Below, piece by piece: positions 52,973 to 61,470 of a stretch of DNA of 64,000 bases (its first letter is position 1; the number at the start of each line of letters is the position of its first letter). This DNA is from JAPOUP01 sp965199865 (GTDB lineage: Bacteria > Pseudomonadota > Alphaproteobacteria > Rhodobacterales > Rhodobacteraceae). The DNA lies in the NCBI GenBank assembly GCA_965199865.1, contig CBDATU010000020.1, positions 186,001 to 250,000 of the forward strand, written 5' to 3'. Below the pieces are notes generated by a model that did no database searches, was not told the origin of the DNA, and saw only the letters and a list, made by a program, of their open reading frames with translations. Position numbers and translations under genes: made by a program.

Positions 52973-53913
52973 TTGGCCTGGTCTCCTATATCGTCTTTTT
53001 CCTGATCCTGTCGCTGATCTTCGCCATCTCGGTGCTGGGGCTGAATCTGCAGTGGGGATTTACCGGACTCTTCAACGCAGGCGTCGCCGGTTTTACCGCG
53101 ATCGGCGCCTATACGATGGCGGTCCTTACCGGGCCATCGCGGGACGCAATTTTCGGCGGATTTGAACTGCCCTTCGTCATCGGGCTGATCGGCGCGATGA
53201 TTGCCTCGGGTATTGGGGCCCTGGTTGTCGGACTGGCAACCCTGAAGCTGCGACACGAATATCTCGCCGTCGCCACCTTCGGCATCGCCGTGACCATCCA
53301 GCTTGTCTGTCTGAACTGGGAATACCTGACAGGCGGCACCCTGGGCCTGATCGGCATCCCGAACCCGACCAGGGCACTGGCGGACGGGCCGCTTGCCCAG
53401 AACACGTTATACCTGTTGATCGTGCTGATCGTCATCGGGCTGACATTTGTCGCTCTGGAGCGGATCGTGAAATCACCCTGGGGACGAATGCTGAAGGCAA
53501 TCCGTGAAGACGAGATTGCCGCGGCGAGCCTTGGCAAGTCTCCTGAACGCGTCCGGCTCGAAGCCTTCATTCTTGGTTGCATGATCATGGGACTTTCCGG
53601 GGCGCTATACGTGGCGTTCATCGGCTATGTCAGCCCCTGGGACTTCCTGCCGATCCTGACCTTCCAGATCTGGACGATGCTGATCGTCGGAGGCAGCGCC
53701 AACAATCACGGGGCCGTTCTGGGGGCGCTGATCGTCTGGGGCATCTGGACGATGAGCGGATTTGTCATCTCGCGCTTCATTCCGTCGGAAATCCAGGCGC
53801 AGGGCGGTGCGATGCAGGCGGTGCTGATCGGCCTGATTCTGGTGCTCACGCTGCTCATTCGACCTCGCGGACTGATCGGGGAAGAACTTCACATCTCGCG
53901 CCACGCCCGCTAG
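52969..53913 (+). CDS. livM: Branched-chain-amino-acid-type ABC transporter permease (LivM family)
   Basis: A 314-residue permease, partner of LivH. It has LQWGFTGLFNAGVAGFTAIG, 'HEYLAVATFGIAVTIQLV', TGGTLGLIGIPNP, 'RMLKAIREDEIAAASLGKSP' and GGSANNHGAVLGALIVWGIW, all typical of LivM. A 118-bp gap separates it from the binding-protein gene. Confidence 0.88.
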   Translation: MIGLVSYIVFFLILSLIFAISVLGLNLQWGFTGLFNAGVAGFTAIGAYTMAVLTGPSRDAIFGGFELPFVIGLIGAMIASGIGALVVGLATLKLRHEYLAVATFGIAVTIQLVCLNWEYLTGGTLGLIGIPNPTRALADGPLAQNTLYLLIVLIVIGLTFVALERIVKSPWGRMLKAIREDEIAAASLGKSPERVRLEAFILGCMIMGLSGALYVAFIGYVSPWDFLPILTFQIWTMLIVGGSANNHGAVLGALIVWGIWTMSGFVISRFIPSEIQAQGGAMQAVLIGLILVLTLLIRPRGLIGEELHISRHAR

Positions 53914-54031
53914 TAATGCTGGACAAGCGGCAAAATGCCGGATTTAATCCATGCGTGACGAACCACGGTCAATTTGACCTGACAGTAGAGCCGGAGAAAC
54001 CGACTGACCGAACCAAACATGGGAGGACCAT

Positions 54032-55294
54032 ATGCTACGCAAAATCGGAATGGCGGCGATTGCCGCGGCAGTGACCGGGATCGGATCGGCAGCCTGGGCG
54101 GCTGACTGTCCGGTCAAACTGGGCGCGATCCTGCCCGTGAGTGGCCCAATGGGTCAGGTGGGTGAACGAATCTCGGAAACCGGCGCCTTTGCCGTCGAGC
54201 AGTTCAACGAGGCGGGCGGTGTGCTGGGCTGCGAGGTGGAATACGTTCTGCGCGACACCCAGGGACAGTCGACCGTTGGCGTCGATGCAGCAAAGAGCCT
54301 TGTTGACCTTGATGGTGTTCAGGCGTTGATCGGCGCCGTCTCCTCCGGCGTAAGTCTGCCTGTGCTGACTTCAGTCGCAGTTCCGTCCAAGGTCGTGCAG
54401 ATGTCCTGCTGCTCTTCGTCGGAAAGTTTCACCGCGCTCGCCAAAGAGGGAAAGACCGATGGCTACTGGTTCCGCACCTACGCCACAAACCGTAGCCAGT
54501 CGGCGATGGGCGCGAAGCTGACAGTCGAAAGCGGGTTCGAGCGAACCGCGGTGATCTATGTCAACACGGATTTCGGCGTTGGTCTGGCCAAGCGTTTCGA
54601 ACAGGACATTGCCAAGCTCGGTGGCTCGATCACCTCGATGGTGGCCTATAACGAAAGCCAGCAAAGCTATCGCGCCGAGGTCACAAAGGCATTGGAGGGC
54701 GACCCGGATTCGCTCTTTCTCGTGGCGTTTCCCGTGGACGGAGCGACGATCACGCGCGAATGGCTGTCCCTTGGAGGAACCGACAACCTGATCGTGAACA
54801 ATTCGCTACGATCTGACGACTATTTCGCGGCCGTGGGATCGCAGTACCTTCAGAAACTGCAGGGATATGACAGTGCGCAGCCGCGGCTGCCGTCCGTCGA
54901 CAGCTTTAACGAGATGTTCGAGGCCCGCTTCGACAGCCCGCCCAACGGCCCTGGTCTGCATTCCGTCTACGATGCGGTCACGGTGGTGCTTCTGGCGATG
55001 GAAGCCGCTGGCGAGATCAATGGTGAGAAGATCCGCGATCAAATCCGTATGGTGACATCGCCCGACGGCGAGGAGGTCTACCCCGGGCCTGAAGGTATCG
55101 CACGCGCCAAAGCGTTGCTCGCCGAGGGCAAGACCATCCGGTATGTTGGCGCCACCGGCGCACTGGCCTTCGATGAGAACGGCGACGTCCAGGCTCCAAA
55201 AATGACCTGGAAACTCGAAGGCGACGAGAATGTCGAAACCAGCTATATGAGCACGGCTGAAGTTGCGGAATTCCTCAGTATGCTCGACGAATAA
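54032..55294 (+). CDS. Liv-type ABC transporter substrate-binding protein
   Basis: A 420-residue type I periplasmic binding protein with a signal peptide (MLRKIGMAAIAAAVTGIGSA-AWAA). Its mature start is CPVKLGAILPVSGPMGQVGE, followed by 'GVQALIGAVSSGVSLPVLTS', a Cys pair SCCSSSESF, TAVIYVNTDFGVGLAKRFEQ and GLHSVYDAVTVVLLAMEAAG. It belongs to the LivK/amide-urea group, but the ligand cannot be read from sequence. A GGGAGG ribosome-binding site precedes the start. A terminator-like hairpin follows the gene. Confidence 0.87.
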   Translation: MLRKIGMAAIAAAVTGIGSAAWAADCPVKLGAILPVSGPMGQVGERISETGAFAVEQFNEAGGVLGCEVEYVLRDTQGQSTVGVDAAKSLVDLDGVQALIGAVSSGVSLPVLTSVAVPSKVVQMSCCSSSESFTALAKEGKTDGYWFRTYATNRSQSAMGAKLTVESGFERTAVIYVNTDFGVGLAKRFEQDIAKLGGSITSMVAYNESQQSYRAEVTKALEGDPDSLFLVAFPVDGATITREWLSLGGTDNLIVNNSLRSDDYFAAVGSQYLQKLQGYDSAQPRLPSVDSFNEMFEARFDSPPNGPGLHSVYDAVTVVLLAMEAAGEINGEKIRDQIRMVTSPDGEEVYPGPEGIARAKALLAEGKTIRYVGATGALAFDENGDVQAPKMTWKLEGDENVETSYMSTAEVAEFLSMLDE

Positions 55295-55313
55295 GCGATG
55301 ATTTCTGATCAGA

Positions 55314-55337
55314 GGGGGCGTTGCGGCGCCCCCTTTT
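55314..55337 (+). terminator. Rho-independent terminator-like hairpin after the binding-protein gene
   Basis: Stem gggggcg / cgccccc with loop ttgcgg, followed by TTTT, 20 bp after the stop codon. The next gene starts only 21 bp later, so partial read-through is likely and the hairpin may serve as an attenuator. Confidence 0.8.
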
Positions 55338-55358
55338 CCGTGCGCGAAAGGGAGCGCC

Positions 55359-55760
55359 ATGGCCGACGGGCGCAGTCATGTCTTTAGCGGTTCGATCTAT
55401 GAGGAGATGGCGGGCTACGCCCGTGCCGTAGTCGTTGACGATAGGATTTTCGTATCCGGCACCGTGGGCGTCGACTTCTCCAGTGGTGAGATGGCCGAGG
55501 GTGCGGAAGCGCAGACGGTCACTGCGCTTGACACCATAGAGGCAGCATTGACGGAGGCGAATTCCGGCCTGCATGACATCGTGCGGGTGCGGGTCTTTGC
55601 ACCGGATCCCGATGATGTGATGGCCATCGCTGGCGTGCTGAAGGATCGGGTCGGGTTCACCAGGCCCGCCAATACCACGGTCTGCTCGCCACTTGCCGTA
55701 CCCGGCGCGCTGGTCGAGATAGAGGTCGAGGCGGTCCGCGGCTCTGGCACGCCGAAATGA
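55359..55760 (+). CDS. RidA/YjgF-family protein
   Basis: A 133-residue RidA-fold protein; archetypal members form trimers that hydrolyse reactive enamines and imines. It has FSGSIYEEMAGYARAVVVDD, 'IFVSGTVGVDFSSGEMA', a helix AEAQTVTALDTIEAAL, VRVRVFAPDPDDV and VEIEVEAV. In the position where RidA has its catalytic Arg (PxR motif near the C-terminus) this protein reads RPANTTVCSPL, Asn instead of Arg, so deaminase activity is doubtful. It overlaps the SRPBCC gene by 4 bp and is paralogous to the C-terminal domain of the fusion at 56172. Confidence 0.88.
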   Translation: MADGRSHVFSGSIYEEMAGYARAVVVDDRIFVSGTVGVDFSSGEMAEGAEAQTVTALDTIEAALTEANSGLHDIVRVRVFAPDPDDVMAIAGVLKDRVGFTRPANTTVCSPLAVPGALVEIEVEAVRGSGTPK

Positions 55761-56191
55761 GCTGCAACACAGCCTTCATTCGAATCAACCGATCAGCGGA
55801 AGATGTTTTCGCCTTCATGGCGGCGCCGGAAAACATGAGCCTTTGGTCCTTTGGCACCTGGAGAACCCGGATCGACGACACCGGGCTGGTGCGCGGCACT
55901 TCGATCAGGGACGGTTCGGTGATCCATGTGCGAATCGCACCACATACCGACCAGCTTCTGATCGATTACCATGTCGGAACTTCGCCAGAGGCCCTTACGC
56001 CGCGGATCTTCGTGCGTGTGACACCGGAGGTCGTGTTCGGCGATCGCAACGGTGCAGGGCTGGCCATGACCGTCTTTCGCAGCGCGGACATGGACGACGC
56101 GCGATGGACCAGCATCAAGGCCACGCACCGGGTCGAACTGGACATCATCAAATCGGCGTTGGAGACCGGCCATGACCATCGCTTCACCTGA
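55757..56191 (+). CDS. SRPBCC (START-like) family protein
   Basis: A 144-residue protein matching the SRPBCC/polyketide-cyclase-like fold at low resolution: N-terminal strand INRSAEDVFAFMAAPENMSL followed by W, a curved sheet and a long C-terminal helix 'WTSIKATHRVELDIIKSALE'. Members bind hydrophobic ligands or act as cyclases and hydrolases. It overlaps RidA by 4 bp and the AKR-RidA fusion by 20 bp, so it belongs to the same transcript. Specific function unknown. Confidence 0.7.
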   Translation: MSCNTAFIRINRSAEDVFAFMAAPENMSLWSFGTWRTRIDDTGLVRGTSIRDGSVIHVRIAPHTDQLLIDYHVGTSPEALTPRIFVRVTPEVVFGDRNGAGLAMTVFRSADMDDARWTSIKATHRVELDIIKSALETGHDHRFT

Positions 56192-57629
56192 CCGGTTCCA
56201 CCTGACAGAGGAACTGGAAATTTCCAGAATTCTGAACGGGCTCTGGCAGGTGGCGGATATGGAACGTGGCGGCGATGCGCTTGATCCCGACGCCGCCGCA
56301 CTCCACCTGGTGCGCTATGCTGAAAGCGGTTTCGACACGTTCGACATGGCCGACCACTATGGCAGCGCCGAGGTCATCGCCGGTCGCCTCCTGAACCAGC
56401 ACCCGAGTGCAAGGGTCTTCACCAAATGGTGCCCGCCGCCCGGCCCGATGACGTCCGAGATCGTGCGCGCCGGGGTCCAGAACCGGCTCGACAGACTCGG
56501 TGTCGACGAGGTCGATCTGCTACAGTTTCACTGGTGGAACTTCGAGCATCCCGCCTGGCTCGAGGCGCTTCACGAACTGTCACGGCTGCGAGACGAGGGC
56601 CTGATCCGGGAAATCGGTGTTACCAATTTCGACGCCGCCCACCTGCACCTGGCCCTGGCTGACGGTGTGCCGATCCGAACCAACCAGGTGGTTTGCTCGC
56701 TGCTCGACCGCCGTTTTACCGGACCGCTGACTGAGACCTGCGCCCGCCACGGGGTCAGCCTGCTGGCATATGGCACGATTCTGGGCGGATATCTGTCCGA
56801 GAAGTGGCTGGGCCAGCCCGAGCCTGCCGATGTCTCCGACTGGAGCAAGATGAAGTACCGCCGCTTCATTGACACTGCTGGCGGCTGGGAGAGCTACCAG
56901 GCGGTGCTGGCGGCGACATCGAGGATCGCGGCCAGACATGGCGTTTCCGTCACCAACGTCGCCTCGCGCTGGGTTCTGGAACAACCGCATGTCGCCGGGG
57001 TGATCATTGGCATCCGTCCTGGAGAGAGCGATCATCGGGCGGACAACGCCAGACTCTTCCAGTTTGCCCTTGATGCCGACGACCACGCCGAACTGAACGC
57101 GGCGTTCGCTGGCACCTTTGCCATCCCGGGTGATTGCGGCGATGAATACCGAAAGCCACCTTTCCTGACCGCCAGTGGCGATCTCAGCCATCACGTCAGC
57201 ACCATTCCGCCGGCATTTGACACCGACACGCTTCCGGGAAACCCGTCCGTCCGCCGGGTTCTGTCCGGAACCAGGTGGGAGACGACCGCCGGTTACTGCC
57301 GCGCGCGGCGCGTTGGCGACAGGATTCTCGTGTCCGGCACTACGGCGACTGCTGGCGTCGACCGGGTCGTTGCCAGGGGCGACGCGGCGGCGCAGACGAC
57401 CTATATTCTCGACAGGATCATCGGTGCCGTCAGCGCCCTTGGCGGCAAGGTCGAAGACATCGTCCGCACCCGCATATACCTGACGGACATCGCCGATACC
57501 GAAGCTGCCAGCGCGGCGCATGGACATGTGTTCAGCGCCCTGAAGCCGGCCAACACCCTGATCGCGGTCGATTGTCTGGCGGGTGATTATCTGGTCGAGA
57601 TCGAGGCCGAGGCGATCGTCGCGCCCTAG
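56172..57629 (+). CDS. Aldo/keto reductase-RidA fusion protein
   Basis: A 485-residue two-domain protein. Residues about 10-330 form an aldo/keto reductase barrel with Asp and Tyr in FDTFDMADHYGSAEVIAG, Lys in VFTKWCPPPG, His in DLLQFHWWNFEHPAW, then 'IGVTNFDAAHLHLALADG' and SLLDRRFTGPL. Residues about 365-485 form a RidA-like domain (RRVLSGTRWETTAGYCRARR, VGDRILVSGTTATAG, EDIVRTRIYLTDIADTEAAS, KPANTLIAVDCLAGDYLVEI). The RidA part also has Asn where the catalytic Arg is expected. The order AKR-then-RidA in one chain suggests that a labile carbonyl or imine intermediate is passed between domains. Its stop overlaps the convergent TIGR04076 gene by 4 bp. Confidence 0.9.
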   Translation: MTIASPDRFHLTEELEISRILNGLWQVADMERGGDALDPDAAALHLVRYAESGFDTFDMADHYGSAEVIAGRLLNQHPSARVFTKWCPPPGPMTSEIVRAGVQNRLDRLGVDEVDLLQFHWWNFEHPAWLEALHELSRLRDEGLIREIGVTNFDAAHLHLALADGVPIRTNQVVCSLLDRRFTGPLTETCARHGVSLLAYGTILGGYLSEKWLGQPEPADVSDWSKMKYRRFIDTAGGWESYQAVLAATSRIAARHGVSVTNVASRWVLEQPHVAGVIIGIRPGESDHRADNARLFQFALDADDHAELNAAFAGTFAIPGDCGDEYRKPPFLTASGDLSHHVSTIPPAFDTDTLPGNPSVRRVLSGTRWETTAGYCRARRVGDRILVSGTTATAGVDRVVARGDAAAQTTYILDRIIGAVSALGGKVEDIVRTRIYLTDIADTEAASAAHGHVFSALKPANTLIAVDCLAGDYLVEIEAEAIVAP

Positions 57630-57994
57630 CTGTCGCTGGACCAGTAGGGTGTGCTCCGCGCCTCGGGCAATCCGGTTGTCTCGGCGTGGCTGAAGCTGCG
57701 CCTGGCGATGCGGGTGATTCGGAACCGCCCACCACAATGCGGGTCCGGGCAGGCGACCTCGGCATCCGTCGACATCCAGTCGTTCGGATCCGTGTCGCGT
57801 TGCTTGGCGGGAAGAAGCGGCAAAACCGCAGCAAGGGCGTACATCGACACTTTCTGCCCTTTCGCGAAAACGAGGTTCTCTCCCTCGACGGTGAAATACT
57901 CGCCCTCTATGTGTCGACAGACCGGCTGACGTCCATCCAGCACAACCTCGACCTTTAGGTCAAACAGGGAGAATTCGTCACTGTCCTGCTTCAT
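57626..57994 (-). CDS. TIGR04076 family protein
   Basis: A 122-residue small protein of the uncharacterised TIGR04076 family: DLKVEVVLDGRQPVCRHIEG, EYFTVEGENLVFAKGQKVSM, 'YALAAVLPLLPAKQRDTDPN' and a conserved VACPDPHCGGRFRITR. The Cys residues near the start and in CPDPxC are family features and might bind a metal. ATG at 57994 is preferred over 58033 because homology begins right after it. It converges on the AKR-RidA fusion; no function is established. Confidence 0.75.
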   Translation of the reverse strand: MKQDSDEFSLFDLKVEVVLDGRQPVCRHIEGEYFTVEGENLVFAKGQKVSMYALAAVLPLLPAKQRDTDPNDWMSTDAEVACPDPHCGGRFRITRIARRSFSHAETTGLPEARSTPYWSSDS

Positions 57995-58157
57995 TCGGGA
58001 TCGTCCCCATGTCGCCAATGCACTGAAGCCCATACACCAGAAGCGGATTTGAACACCGTACCCCGGAAGAAATCAACCGATTCCCAACGCCTGCATCCAC
58101 ACGGATTCAGACCTGCACTCGACAATTGGTGTCACGATACAACCTAGTGGTGCTCCA

Positions 58158-59235
58158 TCATTGTATCGCTGGGTATAAGGACTTCAGCCTGATCCGTGCG
58201 TCTTCCGCCGTGAACCGCCAGTCCACCTTTCCACCCGACCCGTTGCGCCGCTCCTGCTAGGCCGCCACTTCCCTTATCATGGTGGGCTGGTCCGGTATCC
58301 GCCGGTCCAGGCACTGTCGGCTGAGGACGCCGATCTCGATCTCCGCCATGTTCAGCCAGCTGCCGTGCTTTGGCGTGAGGACGATGTCCAGCCGCGAGGC
58401 GATCCGGCGGGCCTCCTCCGGCGGGAAGGTCTCGTAGAGTGACCCGGTGCCGTGCGTGTTCAGGTTGTCCATCACCAGCGTGACGCGCTTTCCCGGGAAG
58501 TCCTCGTCGACCAGCTTCCTGATCTGTCGGGCCCAGTCCCGTTTCGTCCTCGTGTCGGTCACCGCGACGCGTCGCCAGCCTTCGAGCGGGGCATGGAACA
58601 TGAAGATGCCGGACACCCCGTTCCGGAGGTGTTCGAAGTCGTGGATCTCCGGGCGTCCCGGCCGGGCCGGGACCGGCGTGACGGTTTCCCGCGTCTGCTG
58701 TTTCGAGGTCTCGTCCATGCAGACCAGGACCTCGTCATCGGCGTAATCCCTCTGGTATGTATCGAGGACCTGTTCCATCCGGGCTACGAACTCACCACTT
58801 TTCTTTGCCGGGATGCAGTAATACTGCGTCTTCCATGGCTTGAGGCGGTTTTTTTTAGCGTCTGCCGCACCGTTTCCTCACTGATCGAGTCGACGACCTC
58901 CAGTTCCACCAGCCCGTGGCGACCAGCCTGGCCTCCGCGGCGCCATCGAGGCTGCGGGCCTTGCGGTTCGCCTGCTCCTTACGCTCAAGCGCACGCTCCA
59001 GGCCGTCCAGGACGCAGCGCTTCCGGAGACGCTCGACCGTGCTGGGATTGCTGTCCGTGATCCGCGCGATCTCCTCATCCGTGTACTGCCCTTCGTTGAA
59101 CTCACCCTGGTCGGCGAGAACCAGGATGTGTGCCCGCTTCCTCCGCTCCTTCGAGGACGTGCCGTAGACAACCTCCTTCAGTTCCCGCCTTTCCGCCTCT
59201 TCGAGGATTACCCTGTAGACCCGCTTTCCCGCCAT
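58158..59235 (-). pseudogene. IS630-family transposase, inactivated by deletion, frameshift and stop
   Basis: The N-terminal helix-turn-helix part is intact: 'LEEAERRELKEVVYGTSSKE', ARITDSNPSTVERLRKRCVL. After EARLVAT a segment of the linker is missing and the frame shifts (GLVELEVVDSISEETVRQTL in the next frame), then shifts again at an A8 run before NRLKPWKTQYYCIPAKKSGE. The DDE core follows from 58778: VLVCMDETSKQQTRETVTPV, 'RVTLVMDNLNTHGTGSLYE', LTPKHGSWLNMAEIEIGVLS. A TAG at 58257 interrupts the C-terminus, which otherwise continues RRNGSGGKVDWRFTAEDARI to a TGA at 58158. It cannot make an active enzyme. Confidence 0.85.
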
Positions 59236-59867
59236 TGGTTCCGCTCCCGTGCTGCCCGTTACGCCCGTCCTCCGCGGTGGCCCTTTCCACAGTGTGGCGG
59301 GCCCATTCCTTTTCGCGAAGGGTTTCCTCTACCATACCACAGATGACGGCCAGGGCAAAGGACCGGATCGGCTGGCCAGCGGTGGAAAGATCCGCCATTC
59401 AATGCAGGCAAGCCACTAGGTGCGTTCTCTGTCACCGGACTATCGGCTGCGGCAGACGAGAAATTGCCAATATACGACACCGCCTGTGGCCCAACCTCTC
59501 CGAAGCGTCCGCGGCACAGCGAACGACGACCGGTTCTGCGAATCCTGGTGTATCTCCGAAAGGGAGTTCGGCAAATTCAAATTCTGATCACCGCTGCGGT
59601 CGGATCATTCTCCCCTGCCCCGCATCGCATGAGTTAAGCCGTCCCAAAGCGAAGATCGGAAAATATTCTGACCTGCTCAAGATTGGCGGGAGGTGGGGGC
59701 CTGTAAACATGGCCCTTTGGCCTGCATGATCCGTTCCCCTACAACTCAATGAGGCCACTCGGAAGCGCAGCACTCGAAGTGGGGATGGGGGATCGAATTG
59801 GCGGCTTCAGGAAAACGTCGCCGATAGAAGCGGAACCAGCCGGGGTACTGAATGTCGACTCTGCCGC
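59236..59867. other. Gene-free stretch between IS630 and the CoA-transferase
   Basis: I see no coding signal with a recognisable domain on either strand. Short frames exist on both. Part of the IS630 element's end should lie just right of 59235, but I could not pair its terminal repeats. Confidence 0.35.
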
Positions 59868-61049
59868 TTACCGGGGCTCCCTGCCCGTCTCAGAATCATT
59901 GGCCCCGGAGAAGTTCCAACGTCCTGCACCAAGAGCGGGGGCCGCTCGGTCGAGGGACATATCGCTGCGTGAAAAGCGGATGGGGCTGCGCAGCCCGTCA
60001 ATGCCTTCCGGCGAAATGCGTAGGCCGCGTGCCACGATCTGCGGGTCATTCAGGGCTTCCGCGACGCTGTTAATCGGCCCGCTCGGCACGCCTGCGGCCT
60101 CCAGCGCCATGATCAGATCCGCCTTTGTTCTGGCAGAGAGACGCTCAGCCAGCATCGGGTAGAGCGACTCGCGGTTCTCAACCCGAGCGGGATTGGTGGA
60201 AAAGCGTGGATCCTCTGCAAGATCCGCCAGCCCGAGCACTCCACACAGCGCGGTAAACTGCCGATCGTTCCCGCAAGCGATGATCAGGTGACCATCCGAC
60301 GCCGGAAATACCTGGTAGGGAACGATATTCGGATGTGCGTTGCCAAGCCGCCGGGGCATCTTCCCGCCAAGCAGGTGATTTGCGGCCTGGTTTGCCAGCA
60401 CGGCCACACCGCAATCCAGCAGCGACAGATCAAGATGTTGGCCAATCCCTGACCTGGCCCGTTCCGCGAGGGCGGCCTGAATTCCTATTACACCATATAG
60501 ACCGGTGAATATGTCAATCCACGCAACTCCGATCTTCTGTGGCTCACCCTCTGGCGTGCCGGTCAGATCCATGATTCCGCACATTCCCTGAATCAGGAAA
60601 TCGTAGCCAGGCTGCGCCGCACGTGGTCCATCCTGCCCGAATCCGGTAACCGAGGCATAGATCAGGCGCGGGTTGAGTTCAGCAAGGCTATCAAAATCGA
60701 GTCCGAACCTGTGCAGTCCGCCCACCTTGAAATTCTCGACCAGCACATCGGCCTCGCCAATCAGATCTTTCAGCCGGGCCAGATCTGCGGGATCGTGGAA
60801 ATTGCAGATTACCGAGGTTTTTCCGCGATTGGCGGCATGGAAATAGACCGCGTCACTGTCGCTGCCGCCATCGGGGCGGAGACGATCGATGAAGGGTGGC
60901 CCCCAGTGGCGGGTGTCGTCGCCTTCGGGAGCCTCGACCTTGATGACTTCGGCACCGAGGTCGGCAAGTGTCTGCCCGATCCATGGCCCAGCGAGAATGC
61001 GCGCCAGCTCGACGACCTTCAACCCCGTGAGCGGTGCCTTCCCGATCAT
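59868..61049 (-). CDS. CaiB/BaiF family CoA-transferase, possibly glutarate CoA-transferase
   Basis: A 393-residue class III CoA-transferase. It has 'LTGLKVVELARILAGPWIGQ', TLADLGAEVIKVEAPEGDDT, NRGKTSVICNFHDPADLARL, VENFKVGGLHRFGLDFDSLA, 'LIYASVTGFGQDGPRAAQPG', YDFLIQGMCGIMDLTG and catalytic-Asp segment KIGVAWIDIFTGLYGVIGIQ. The start overlaps by 4 bp the stop of a glutaryl-CoA-dehydrogenase-like stump. In many bacteria the glutaryl-CoA dehydrogenase gene neighbours a succinate/glutarate CoA-transferase of this family, which would suggest glutarate activation. The specificity is inferred from context only. Confidence 0.85.
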   Translation of the reverse strand: MIGKAPLTGLKVVELARILAGPWIGQTLADLGAEVIKVEAPEGDDTRHWGPPFIDRLRPDGGSDSDAVYFHAANRGKTSVICNFHDPADLARLKDLIGEADVLVENFKVGGLHRFGLDFDSLAELNPRLIYASVTGFGQDGPRAAQPGYDFLIQGMCGIMDLTGTPEGEPQKIGVAWIDIFTGLYGVIGIQAALAERARSGIGQHLDLSLLDCGVAVLANQAANHLLGGKMPRRLGNAHPNIVPYQVFPASDGHLIIACGNDRQFTALCGVLGLADLAEDPRFSTNPARVENRESLYPMLAERLSARTKADLIMALEAAGVPSGPINSVAEALNDPQIVARGLRISPEGIDGLRSPIRFSRSDMSLDRAAPALGAGRWNFSGANDSETGREPR

Positions 61050-61228
61050 TGCATGACTCGGGCGACAGCCTGGATGCCGGTGATTGCCCGGCCGAGGGTC
61101 AGCGCGTGCACGTCCTGTGTCTCTTCGCTGGTGTTGATGGTTTCAACGATTTGGGAGCGCCGGATCATGGGGTATTCGGCCGTGTGACCGTTTCCGCCAT
61201 ATGTGTCAAGGGATATATGCATTATCAA
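61046..61228 (-). pseudogene. Acyl-CoA (glutaryl-CoA type) dehydrogenase C-terminal stump
   Basis: Only the last 55 or so residues remain: DTYGGNGHTAEYPMIRRSQI, then VETINTSEETQDVHALTLGR and AITGIQAVARVM. This is the terminal helix bundle of acyl-CoA dehydrogenases, and HALTLGRAITGIQA is characteristic of glutaryl-CoA dehydrogenase. The rest of the gene (about 330 residues) is absent; sequence upstream of 61228 has no matching frame. The usual EGTQDxH appears as SEETQDVH. It was once coupled to the CoA-transferase gene. Confidence 0.75.
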
Positions 61229-61470
61229 TCTCCTTGCCGCAGTTGCTGCGTTTGACGAATATGATCATCCTGAACGCGAGGTGGTACGCTTCGAACAGTC
61301 GCCCAACTCGAAGGAATTTCTACGGATGGAGGGTGGCGACTGTCTGTACGCCTAATCCATCTGTTAAATCGCATGGCGGCCAGCGGTGGGAGGAATGCTT
61401 CGGTCCCAATCCGGAGCCGCGTGTTCGGTGGACGCAATCTTCACCGAAATTTGCCCGGCTGCTTCAGCCA

